From Thiobacillus sp. (lineage in GTDB: Bacteria; Pseudomonadota; Gammaproteobacteria; Burkholderiales; Thiobacillaceae): a stretch of 42,088 bases of DNA. Shown piece by piece: positions 13,626 to 24,230 of this stretch (positions are counted from its first letter, which is position 1; every line of letters starts with the position of its first letter). The notes beneath the pieces are model-generated. The model was not told the origin of the DNA. It was given only the letters and a program-made list of their open reading frames with translations, and made no database searches. Where the stretch lies: the NCBI GenBank assembly GCA_019459325.1, contig JAIBFA010000013.1, positions 1 through 42,088 of the forward strand, written 5' to 3'. A program made the position numbers and the translations under genes.

Positions 13626-16328
13626 ATGCGCACCGAAACCCCCGTCACGCTGTTTCTGAAGGACTACACCCCGCCCGCCTGGTGGGTCGAGTCGGTCGAC
13701 TTGCATGTTTCCATTCGTGACGACCACGCCGAGGTTCGCTCGCGCCTGCGCTGCACGCGCAACCCGGCCGCCGCGGGCGAGGCACTGGTGCTGAATGGCG
13801 AGGCGCTGGAATTGATGCGCATCGCGCTCGACGGCGTGGCGCTTGACGCCACCCGCTACACGTATGCCGACGACCTGCTGACGATTGCAGGGCCGTTGCC
13901 GGATGAATGCGTGCTGGAGACCCTGGTGCACATCGCGCCCGACCGGAACACCCAGCTCTCGGGTCTGTACCGCTCGCGCGACGGCTATTTCACGCAATGC
14001 GAGGCGGAAGGCTTCCGGCGCATCACCTTCTTCTCGGATCGTCCGGATGTGATGGCAAGGTTCGCCTGCACGGTCGAGGCGGATCGTGAACGCTTTCCGC
14101 AATTGCTCTCGAACGGCAATCCCGTAGCAGCAGCGGTGTGCGAGGACGATGCGGCCCGGCACTGGGTGCGCTGGGAGGATCCCTACGCCAAACCGGCCTA
14201 TCTGTTTGCCCTGGTCGCGGCCAGGCTCGACGTTCTGGAGGACGAATACGTCACGGCTTCCGGTCGCCGGGTACGGCTCGCCGTCTATGTCGAGCCGGGC
14301 AAGCTCGACCAGTGCGGCCACGCGATGGCGGCGCTGAAAAAAGCCATGCGTTGGGACGAAGAGCGCTTCGGGCTCGAATACGACCTCGACCTGTACATGA
14401 TCGTCGCCGTCGGCGACTTCAACATGGGGGCGATGGAAAACAAGGGCCTCAACATCTTCAACACCAAATACGTGCTCGCCCGCCCGGACACTGCGACCGA
14501 CGCCGACTACCAGGGCATCGACCGCGTGGTGGCGCACGAGTATTTCCACAACTGGACCGGCAACCGCGTCACCTGCCGCGACTGGTTCCAGCTGTCGCTG
14601 AAGGAAGGCTTGACGGTGTTCCGCGACCAGGAATTCGGCGCCGACACCCATTCGCGTGCGGTCACCCGAATTCAGGAAGTGCGCGCCCTGCGCATCGGCC
14701 AGTTCCCCGAAGACGCGGGGCCGATGGCGCACCCGATCCGGCCCGCCTCCTACGCAGAGATCAATAACTTCTACACCGCCACCGTCTACAACAAGGGCGC
14801 GGAAGTCATCCGCATGATGCACACCCTGCTCGGGCGCGACGGCTTCCGGCGCGGCATGGATTTGTACTTCCAGCGCCACGACGGCCAGGCGGTCACCTGC
14901 GACGACTTCGTCGCAGCGATGCAGGACGCCTCCGGCGTCGATCTCGCGCTGTTCCGCCGCTGGTACGCGCGCGCCGGCACGCCCCGCCTGCATGCCACGG
15001 GGGCGTACGACGCCGCGACCCAGCGCTACACGCTCACGCTCACGCAACACCTCGCGCCGACCGCCTACGAAAAGCGGCTGGCCGAATCGGGGCAGCCCGT
15101 CGTCGAAGGCGTGCTGCATATTCCCGTTGCGCTCGGGCTGGTGTTGCCCGACGGCCGCGACGCACCGCTGCAACTCGCCGGCGAGCCCGAGGCGGTCGGC
15201 ACCACGCGCGTGCTGTCGTTCACCGAGTCCACGCAGACCTTCGTCTTCGAGGGTATCCCCGCCGCGCCCGTCGCCTCGCTGCTGCGCGATTTTTCCGCGC
15301 CGGTGTTGCTGGAATTCGAACAGACCGACTTTGAGCTCGCGCACCTGATGGCGCACGATTCCGACGCCTTCAACCGCTGGGAAGCCGGACAACGGCTGGC
15401 GACGCGTGTCCTGCTTGCGGGCATCGCGGCGGGCGGCGACGGCAGCGACTGGATTCCTGACGCCTTCGTCGCCGCCTGCGGCCGCGTACTCGACGGCGGT
15501 TTGCGCAGCGACCCCGCACTCGCCGCAGAAGCGCTCAACCTGCCCGCCGAAGCGGTGCTCGCTGAAGCCGTAGTTGCGCAAGGCGGCACCATCGACCCGG
15601 AAGCCATCCACACCGCGCGCGTGAATCTGCGCCGCCACCTCGCCACGCATTTGCGCGACAAGCTTGAAGCCGTGTGGTCGGCGCTCGCGCCGAGCGAAGC
15701 GTATGCCCCCGACGGCGCGCAGGTCGGGCGGCGTGCGCTGCGCAACACGTGCCTGGCCTATCTCGGTGAAAGCGACGCCGAGTACTTGAAAGCCTCGGTC
15801 ATGCCGCGCCTCACCGCCCAGCTCGCCCCCGGCGGCAACATGACCGACGAAATGGCCGCGCTGGCGACGCTCGCCAACCTCGACCTGCCTGAAAGAGAAG
15901 CGGCACTCGCCGATTTTTATACGCGCTGGGAAACCGAAGCCCTGGTCATCGATAAGTGGTTTTCCGTGCAAGCCACCTCGCGCCTGCCCGGCACCGTCGC
16001 ACACGTGCGAGCGCTGATGCAACACCCCGCCTTCGACCTGAAAAACCCCAACCGCGTCTATGCCCTGATACGCGGCTTCTGCGGCGCCAACCCGCGCCAC
16101 TTCCACGCCGCCGATGGCAGCGGCTACGCCCTGGCCGCCGACGTGATCAGCGAATTGCAGGCGACGAACCCGCAGGTGGCCTCAAGAATTGCGCGCAGCT
16201 TCGACCGCTGGCGGCAATTCGATGCAGGCCGCCAGGCGCACGCCCGTGCCGCACTGGAGCGCATCGCCGCTGTCGACGATCTGGCGAAGGACGTGGCGGA
16301 AGTGGTGGGGAATGCGCTGAATGCGTGA
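13626..16328 (+). CDS. pepN: Aminopeptidase N (M1 zinc metallopeptidase)
   Basis: A 900-residue M1-family aminopeptidase that removes N-terminal residues from peptides in the cytoplasm. The exopeptidase motif GAMEN is at 268-272 and the zinc site HEYFH at 304-308 with the third ligand E327 (in KEGLT), the exact HExxH-18-E spacing of the family. The N-terminal LKDYTPPAWWVESVDL and the length match the proteobacterial PepN subgroup (E. coli about 870). The ATG at 13626 has GGAG 7 bases before it. A 146-base gap separates it from prfB. It converges with recQ, whose stop is 32 bases away. A 916-codon antisense frame over it is a codon-bias artefact. Confidence 0.96.
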   Translation: MRTETPVTLFLKDYTPPAWWVESVDLHVSIRDDHAEVRSRLRCTRNPAAAGEALVLNGEALELMRIALDGVALDATRYTYADDLLTIAGPLPDECVLETLVHIAPDRNTQLSGLYRSRDGYFTQCEAEGFRRITFFSDRPDVMARFACTVEADRERFPQLLSNGNPVAAAVCEDDAARHWVRWEDPYAKPAYLFALVAARLDVLEDEYVTASGRRVRLAVYVEPGKLDQCGHAMAALKKAMRWDEERFGLEYDLDLYMIVAVGDFNMGAMENKGLNIFNTKYVLARPDTATDADYQGIDRVVAHEYFHNWTGNRVTCRDWFQLSLKEGLTVFRDQEFGADTHSRAVTRIQEVRALRIGQFPEDAGPMAHPIRPASYAEINNFYTATVYNKGAEVIRMMHTLLGRDGFRRGMDLYFQRHDGQAVTCDDFVAAMQDASGVDLALFRRWYARAGTPRLHATGAYDAATQRYTLTLTQHLAPTAYEKRLAESGQPVVEGVLHIPVALGLVLPDGRDAPLQLAGEPEAVGTTRVLSFTESTQTFVFEGIPAAPVASLLRDFSAPVLLEFEQTDFELAHLMAHDSDAFNRWEAGQRLATRVLLAGIAAGGDGSDWIPDAFVAACGRVLDGGLRSDPALAAEALNLPAEAVLAEAVVAQGGTIDPEAIHTARVNLRRHLATHLRDKLEAVWSALAPSEAYAPDGAQVGRRALRNTCLAYLGESDAEYLKASVMPRLTAQLAPGGNMTDEMAALATLANLDLPEREAALADFYTRWETEALVIDKWFSVQATSRLPGTVAHVRALMQHPAFDLKNPNRVYALIRGFCGANPRHFHAADGSGYALAADVISELQATNPQVASRIARSFDRWRQFDAGRQAHARAALERIAAVDDLAKDVAEVVGNALNA

Positions 16329-16360
16329 GATGCAGGCCTCGGCGCGGTGACACAGTGCAC

Positions 16361-18160
16361 TCAGCCCTCTGCCACCACCGCCAGCACGGCCTCGCCGTAG
16401 GCCTCCAGCTTCTTCGTCCCCAGCCCCGATATCTCGCTCAGCTCCGCCAGCGTGGCGGGGCGGCGCGCGGCGATTTCGCGCAGGGTGGCGTCGTGCAGGA
16501 TGACGTAGGCGGGCACGCCCTTCTCATTCGCGGTTTCGCGGCGCCAGGCGCGCAGGGACAGGAACAGCGGATCCTCGTCGTTGTGGACGCCTTCTCCGGA
16601 GCTGGGTGCGAAGCGTGATTTCTTGCTGCGGGCCGGCCGCACTTCGATCGCACGCAGCATGACGGTTTCCTCGCCCTTCAGCACCGGCTTTGCGGCGGCG
16701 GTGAGCTTCAAGGCGCCGTAGGCGGTGTGGTCCACTTCCAATAGCCCGCGCACCACCAGTTGCCGCAACACGGCGCGCCAGACCTTGTCGGTTTGGCTGG
16801 TGCCGATGCCGAAAACGCTCAACTGGTTGTGGCCGAACCGGTCGATTTTCTCGGTGGTCTTGCCGAGCAACACGTCGAGCACGTGGCCGGCGCCGAAGCG
16901 CTGGCCGGTGCGGTAGACGGTAGAGAGCAGCTTTTGCGCAGCTTCGGTGCCGTCCCACAGCGTGGGCGGATTCAGGCAGACGTCACAGTTGCCACAAGGG
17001 GGGCTGGTTTCGCCGAAGTAGGAGAGCAGCGCGACGCGGCGGCAGCTGGCTGCTTCGCACAGGCCGACCAGGGCGTCGAGCTTGGCGTGGCCGATGCGCT
17101 TGTGCGCATCCTCGGCTTCGCCCTCGTCGATGAAGCGGCGCTGGGTGACGACGTCCTGCAGGCCCCACGCCATCCACGCCTCGGCGGGCTCGCCGTCGCG
17201 CCCGGCGCGGCCGGTTTCCTGGTAGTAGCCTTCGACCGAGCGCGGCAGGTCGAGGTGGGCGACGAAGCGCACGTCGGGCTTGTCGATGCCCATGCCGAAC
17301 GCCAGCGTGGCGACCATGACGACGCCGTCCTCGCGCAGGAATCTCTCCTGATGGCGCCGGCGCGTGTCGTTGTCCATGCCACCGTGGTACGGCAATGCGG
17401 TGAGGCCGGCCTGCCTGAGCGCGTCGGCGGTTTCCTCGACCTTCTTGCGCGTGCTGCAATAGACGATGCCGGCTTCGCCTTTGTGCTCGCCAAGGAAATC
17501 CAGCAGCTGGCGGCGCGGCTCGGATTTTTCGGCAATCCGATAGCGGATGTTGGGGCGGTCGAAGCTGGCGACGAACACGCGCGCGGCGCCGAGATCGAGC
17601 CGGGTGAGGATTTCGGCGCGCGTGGCGGCGTCGGCGGTGGCGGTGAGCGCGATGCGCGGCACCTCGGGAAAGCGTTCGTGCAGAGCGGAGAGGCCGAGGT
17701 ATTCCGGGCGGAAGTCGTGCCCCCATTGCGACACGCAATGCGCTTCATCAATTGCAAATAGCGCGACGCGCGCCTGTTCGAGCAGGCTCTGGAAACGCGG
17801 CGTGAGCAGGCGTTCCGGGGCAACATAAAGCAGCTTCAGGTTCCCGGCCACGAAGTCGCGTTCGACCTGCATCGCCGCTGCGCCGTCGAGGCTGGAGTTC
17901 AGGAACGCCGCCGCGATGCCGAGCTCCTGCAGGGCCGCGACCTGATCCTGCATCAGCGCGATCAGCGGCGACACCACCACCGCGCAGCCTTCGCGCAGCA
18001 GTGCTGGAATCTGGAAGCACAGCGACTTGCCGCCGCCGGTGGGCATCAGCACCAGCGCGTCGTCGCCCGCCACGAGGGTATCGACGATGGCCGCCTGCTC
18101 GCCGCGGAACGCGGGGTAGCCGAAGACGCGGTTGAGCAGGCTTAAGGGGGTATCTGGCAT
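16361..18160 (-). CDS. recQ: ATP-dependent DNA helicase RecQ
   Basis: A 599-residue 3'-5' DNA helicase of recombination and fork repair. Walker A is TGGGKS (41-46), the DEAH box is FAIDEAHCVSQWGHDFRP, and motif VI is QETGRAGRDG. A zinc-binding RQC module follows with four cysteines (CRRVALLSYFGE then CGNCDVC), then the winged helix and a C-terminal HRDC domain (about 520-599; AELSEISGLGTKKLEAYGEA). Length matches E. coli RecQ (609). The start at 18160 (MPDTPLSLLNRVFG) is chosen because the family begins close to this helix; the ribosome site is weak. It is divergent from lysS across a 226-base region with an inverted repeat. Confidence 0.95.
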   Translation of the reverse strand: MPDTPLSLLNRVFGYPAFRGEQAAIVDTLVAGDDALVLMPTGGGKSLCFQIPALLREGCAVVVSPLIALMQDQVAALQELGIAAAFLNSSLDGAAAMQVERDFVAGNLKLLYVAPERLLTPRFQSLLEQARVALFAIDEAHCVSQWGHDFRPEYLGLSALHERFPEVPRIALTATADAATRAEILTRLDLGAARVFVASFDRPNIRYRIAEKSEPRRQLLDFLGEHKGEAGIVYCSTRKKVEETADALRQAGLTALPYHGGMDNDTRRRHQERFLREDGVVMVATLAFGMGIDKPDVRFVAHLDLPRSVEGYYQETGRAGRDGEPAEAWMAWGLQDVVTQRRFIDEGEAEDAHKRIGHAKLDALVGLCEAASCRRVALLSYFGETSPPCGNCDVCLNPPTLWDGTEAAQKLLSTVYRTGQRFGAGHVLDVLLGKTTEKIDRFGHNQLSVFGIGTSQTDKVWRAVLRQLVVRGLLEVDHTAYGALKLTAAAKPVLKGEETVMLRAIEVRPARSKKSRFAPSSGEGVHNDEDPLFLSLRAWRRETANEKGVPAYVILHDATLREIAARRPATLAELSEISGLGTKKLEAYGEAVLAVVAEG

Positions 18161-18184
18161 GGGAAACAGTGGGTGGACAGAGTG

Positions 18185-18232
18185 ATTCCGGCCCGGGCGG
18201 CCGGAATATCGGAGGGTCACATCGGATATAAT
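18185..18232 (+). promoter_or_regulatory. Inverted repeat and -10 box between recQ and lysS
   Basis: A perfect inverted repeat ATTCCGGCC (18185-18193), 5-base spacer, GGCCGGAAT (18199-18207) lies just upstream of TATAAT at 18227-18232. No good -35 hexamer is present at the standard distance; the right arm of the repeat occupies that place, which would fit an activator- or repressor-controlled promoter. The TATAAT reads towards lysS, 155 bases before its start. Confidence 0.45.
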
Positions 18233-18386
18233 TTTGTCACGTTTTGCGCGGTTCTTTGATTCAACCCCAAGGTTTTGCCATAAAGACCCCGACCGTTCGT
18301 GAACCTGCGAGGGTCTGCCGCGCCCTGACTGAGATGTTTGCCGATCGCCCCGGCCTCTGCACCCACCCCTTTTTCTGGTTCTGACA

Positions 18387-19892
18387 ATGAATACCGAAAC
18401 AAACACCCCCGCCCTCGACGAAAACCAGATTATTGCGGAGCGCCGCGCCAAGCTCGCCGCGATCCGCGAGGCGGGCGTCGCCTTTCCCAACGACTTCGAG
18501 CGTCACGACTACGCCGGCAAGCTGGCCGCTGCCCACGGCGAAAAATCCAAGGAAGCGCTGGAAGCCGAAGGCGTGCAGGTGCAATTGGCCGGCCGAATGA
18601 TGCTGAAGCGCGTGATGGGCAAGGCGAGCTTCGCCACCCTGCAGGACATGAGCGGGCGCATCCAGGTCTACGTCTCCAACGACCTCGCCGGCACCGAGGC
18701 GCACGACGCGTTCAAGCACTGGGATCTGGGCGACTTCGTCGGCGTGACCGGCACGCTGTTCAAGACCAACAAGGGCGAGCTGACCATCCAGGCGAAGTCG
18801 ATCCGTCTGCTGTCGAAGGCGCTGCGCCCGCTGCCGGAGAAATTCCACGGCCTCGCGGACCAGGAGCAGAAATACCGCCAGCGCTACCTCGACCTCATCA
18901 CCAACGACGACGCGCGCGAGACCTTTCGCCGCCGCTCGAAAATCATTCAGGCGATCCGCGCCTTCATGGTCGAGCGCGACTTTCTTGAAGTCGAAACACC
19001 GATGATGCATCCCATCCCCGGCGGCGCCGCGGCCAAGCCTTTCGCCACGCATCACAACGCGCTCGACATGGAACTGTTCCTGCGCATCGCGCCCGAGCTC
19101 TATTTGAAGCGCCTGGTGGTCGGCGGCTTCGAGAAGGTGTTCGAGATCAACCGCAACTTCCGCAACGAGGGGCTGTCGACCCGCCACAACCCCGAATTCA
19201 CCATGATGGAGTTCTACGAGGCCTACCGCGAATACCGCTATTTGATGGATATCACCGAGTCGCTGATCCGCGCCGCCGCGGTGGCCGCCACCGGCTCCAC
19301 CACGGTCATTTATCAGGGCCATGAAATCGACCTCGGCAAGCCGTTTTCCCGGCTGACCATCGTCGACGCGATCCGCCACTATCACCCGCACTACACGGTC
19401 GAGCAGCTGAACGACCGCGACTGGCTGATCGGCCAGTTCGTCGCCATGAAGGCCAAGTACCGCCCGCAGGACGGGCTCGGCGGGCTGCAATTGAGCTTCT
19501 TCGAGGAAACCACCGAGGCCCTGCTGATCCAGCCCACCTTCATCATCGACTACCCGGCCGAAGTCTCGCCGCTGGCGCGCCGCTCCGACAGCCAGCCCGA
19601 CATCACCGAGCGCTTCGAGCTCTTCATCACCGGGCGCGAGATGGCGAACGGTTTCTCCGAGCTGAACGACGCCGAGGACCAGTCCGAGCGCTTCATGGAG
19701 CAGGTGCGGCAGAAGGAAGCCGGCGACGAGGAAGCGATGCACTACGACGCCGACTTCATCCGCGCGCTGGAACACGGCCTGCCCCCCACCGGCGGCTGCG
19801 GCATCGGCATCGACCGCCTGGTGATGCTCTTGACCGATTCGCCGAGCATCCGCGACGTCATCCTCTTCCCGCAAATGAGGCGGGAAGCTTAA
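18387..19892 (+). CDS. lysS: Lysyl-tRNA synthetase, class II
   Basis: A 501-residue class II enzyme that charges tRNA-Lys. An OB-fold anticodon-binding domain (about 60-170; [20 protein letters not shown]) precedes the catalytic core. Motif 2 is visible as [20 protein letters not shown] (about 257-276) and motif 3 as [13 protein letters not shown] (about 469-481). Length agrees with bacterial LysS (505 in E. coli). The ATG at 18387 follows a poor ribosome site, but the downstream sequence [16 protein letters not shown]-type start (here [19 protein letters not shown]) matches the family beginning. prfB and lysS are often neighbours in proteobacteria; here pepN and recQ lie between them. Confidence 0.96.
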   Translation: MNTETNTPALDENQIIAERRAKLAAIREAGVAFPNDFERHDYAGKLAAAHGEKSKEALEAEGVQVQLAGRMMLKRVMGKASFATLQDMSGRIQVYVSNDLAGTEAHDAFKHWDLGDFVGVTGTLFKTNKGELTIQAKSIRLLSKALRPLPEKFHGLADQEQKYRQRYLDLITNDDARETFRRRSKIIQAIRAFMVERDFLEVETPMMHPIPGGAAAKPFATHHNALDMELFLRIAPELYLKRLVVGGFEKVFEINRNFRNEGLSTRHNPEFTMMEFYEAYREYRYLMDITESLIRAAAVAATGSTTVIYQGHEIDLGKPFSRLTIVDAIRHYHPHYTVEQLNDRDWLIGQFVAMKAKYRPQDGLGGLQLSFFEETTEALLIQPTFIIDYPAEVSPLARRSDSQPDITERFELFITGREMANGFSELNDAEDQSERFMEQVRQKEAGDEEAMHYDADFIRALEHGLPPTGGCGIGIDRLVMLLTDSPSIRDVILFPQMRREA

Positions 19893-19977
19893 AGACAGCC
19901 CGCAGATGCGGCGTGAAGGCTGAACCCCTCCGCTAAAATCGAGCTCATTCGTCTATCCATTTTCCAGGCAAATCATC

Positions 19978-22635
<2,658 letters not shown>

Positions 22636-22912
22636 CTCCCCGGGGGTGGCTGGCTGATCCGCAGAATGGACGGACAAGCCAGGCTCGCGCAGTTTGCAAT
22701 TGATGCGCGCATGCAGCGCTGGCTCAAAAACCCTGGGCTGATCGCTGCTACACTTCACCCGGTGGGCTATCCAGCTAATATTCGAGACTTGATCCGTGTG
22801 ACGTGCTGCCAACAGTGCACACGCATCAAGAAATAAAAATACCTTCAACTCTTGAATTAGCCGGGCCCATGCATTAGCATTTTCTTAAAAACACATTACA
22901 CGGGAGCACACC
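22636..22912. other. Intergenic region before the cytochrome pair
   Basis: 277 bases without a gene. The last 90 bases are AT-rich (AATAAAAATACC around 22833 and TTTTCTTAAAAACACA before the start) and probably hold the promoter of the cytochrome genes; GGGAG lies 9 bases before the next ATG. CCCCGGGG right after acnA could form a small hairpin but lacks a T-tract. Confidence 0.4.
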
Positions 22913-23290
22913 ATGACGAAACGCGCTGTACTACTCACCCTCGCAGCCTTGGCTGTTGCCGCACTGCAAACCGGTTGCAGTGGTGACAAGACCTTGACCT
23001 ACCAGGCCAATATCAAGCCGATTCTCGACGCCAACTGCGTGTCCTGTCATGTGCCCGGCGGCGCCGGCTACGACAAATCCGGCCTGCGCCTGGACAGTCA
23101 TGAAGCCCTCATGAAAGGGACCAAGTTTGGCGCCGTGGTGGTGCCGGGTTCCAGCGTCAGCAGCACCCTGTACCGTCTGGTGTCGGGCCAAGCCGACCCG
23201 TCGATCCGCATGCCGCACGGTGCGGCCCCGCTGCCGGAAGCCGACGTGGCCACCATCGCTGCCTGGATCGATCAGGGCGCAAAGAACTAA
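22913..23290 (+). CDS. Monohaem c-type cytochrome lipoprotein
   Basis: A 125-residue exported protein. The signal peptide (about 1-21) ends in LQTGC, a lipobox with C22, so it is probably anchored to a membrane facing the periplasm. One haem-c site CVSCH is at 42-46; M100 (in IRMPHG) is a plausible second axial ligand. The layout (TYQANIKPILDANCVSCHVP ... GLRLDSHEALMKGT ... STLYRLVSG ... AWIDQGAKN) is that of the cytochrome c domain often called planctomycete-type, which also occurs in many proteobacterial redox proteins. It is followed after 22 bases by a membrane protein with a similar domain. An electron-carrier role is likely; its donor and acceptor are unknown. Confidence 0.85.
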   Translation: MTKRAVLLTLAALAVAALQTGCSGDKTLTYQANIKPILDANCVSCHVPGGAGYDKSGLRLDSHEALMKGTKFGAVVVPGSSVSSTLYRLVSGQADPSIRMPHGAAPLPEADVATIAAWIDQGAKN

Positions 23291-23312
23291 GTCCCCACCT
23301 GGAGCATATCCA

Positions 23313-24095
23313 ATGAGCAATCGCGGCTTCTTCCATTTCAGCGCCCTGCCGATGTCGACACGCATGGTCTACACCATGACGCTACTGGTATTGGGTACGG
23401 GTTACCTGTTCGCCATGCTGCAGGTGTTTTTCAGCCATGCAGGGCTCGACGGCAACGACAAGAATATTTCCGCCCAGGACATTCGCATCGCCTACCACGG
23501 CAGCGAAAGCGACACGCGCCTGGTCGCCGCGCTGAAAGGACCGATGGCGGGCATGCTTCCGGAATCGGAGCGGGCTGTCATTTTCAAATGGGTGGATTCC
23601 GGTGCCAAGCAGGAAGTCTTTGAAAGCGACGTGAAGCCGATCGTGCAAGAGCGCTGCCTTGCCTGTCACGACGGCAGCAACCCGCACATCCCCCTCCTGA
23701 CCAGCTTTGATGAAGTGTCAAAAGTGGTGGCCAGGGATACCGGCGCAACCATCCCGACGCTGGTGCGCGTATCGCACATTCACCTGTTCGGCATCACTTT
23801 CATCTTCTTCATCGTCAGCAGCATTTTCACGCACGCTTACATGCGCCCCCTGTGGCTGAAATGCGTGATCATCGTCCTGCCCTTCCTGACCATCCTCACC
23901 GACATCTTCTCCTGGTACCTCACCAAGTGGATTCCCGGTTTTGCCTGGTTCATCATCGCCAGCGGTGCCCTGATGGGGATTTCATTCACCGCGCAATGGG
24001 TCATCTCGATGTGGCAGATGTGGTTCTACACCCTGCCGCCCGACATTGAAGAGTGTGGCGGCGTTCTGCCGGTTCTGGGACGCAAGTCGAATTAA
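23313..24095 (+). CDS. Membrane-bound monohaem cytochrome c protein, uncharacterised
   Basis: A 260-residue protein with membrane helix 1 at about 17-40, a periplasmic domain of about 110 residues with one haem-c site CLACH (115-119), then three more helices (about 156-176, 182-203, 209-236) and a short tail. The cytochrome part (FESDVKPIVQERCLACHDGS) resembles the upstream lipoprotein. H155, H157 and H174 lie in or near helix 2 (VSHIHLFGITF, THAYM), so a b-type haem or quinone site is possible. GGAG lies 8 bases before the ATG at 23313; longer frames overlap the previous gene. I do not recognise a named family. A terminator follows at 24112. It looks like a two-gene electron-transfer unit. 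Confidence 0.75.
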   Translation: MSNRGFFHFSALPMSTRMVYTMTLLVLGTGYLFAMLQVFFSHAGLDGNDKNISAQDIRIAYHGSESDTRLVAALKGPMAGMLPESERAVIFKWVDSGAKQEVFESDVKPIVQERCLACHDGSNPHIPLLTSFDEVSKVVARDTGATIPTLVRVSHIHLFGITFIFFIVSSIFTHAYMRPLWLKCVIIVLPFLTILTDIFSWYLTKWIPGFAWFIIASGALMGISFTAQWVISMWQMWFYTLPPDIEECGGVLPVLGRKSN

Positions 24096-24111
24096 GCTGC
24101 GGCTGTCCGTG

Positions 24112-24144
24112 ACGGGCCGGATGAACGCTGTTCACCCGGCCCGT
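24112..24144 (+). terminator. Strong hairpin after the cytochrome genes
   Basis: Arms ACGGGCCGGATGAAC (24112-24126) and GTTCACCCGGCCCGT (24130-24144) form a 15-bp stem with a single mismatch and a GCT loop, starting 17 bases after the stop codon. Only a short T-run (TTT) follows, so it may end transcription inefficiently or protect the 3' end. Confidence 0.65.
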
Positions 24145-24230
24145 TTGCATTGCGGTCGTTGGGACGATTGGGGGGGCCCCAATAACGGACGTCAACGGGC
24201 GAATGCAACGCGATCTCCTGCGGGGGAACG

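Noticed and set aside
13356-16106. A 916-codon minus-strand open frame over pepN
   Set aside because: High GC at third codon positions keeps the antisense frame open. The plus strand has all M1 peptidase motifs and the antisense protein has no recognisable domain.
18261-19874. A 537-codon minus-strand frame over lysS
   Set aside because: Same codon-bias artefact; lysS class II motifs are intact on the other strand.
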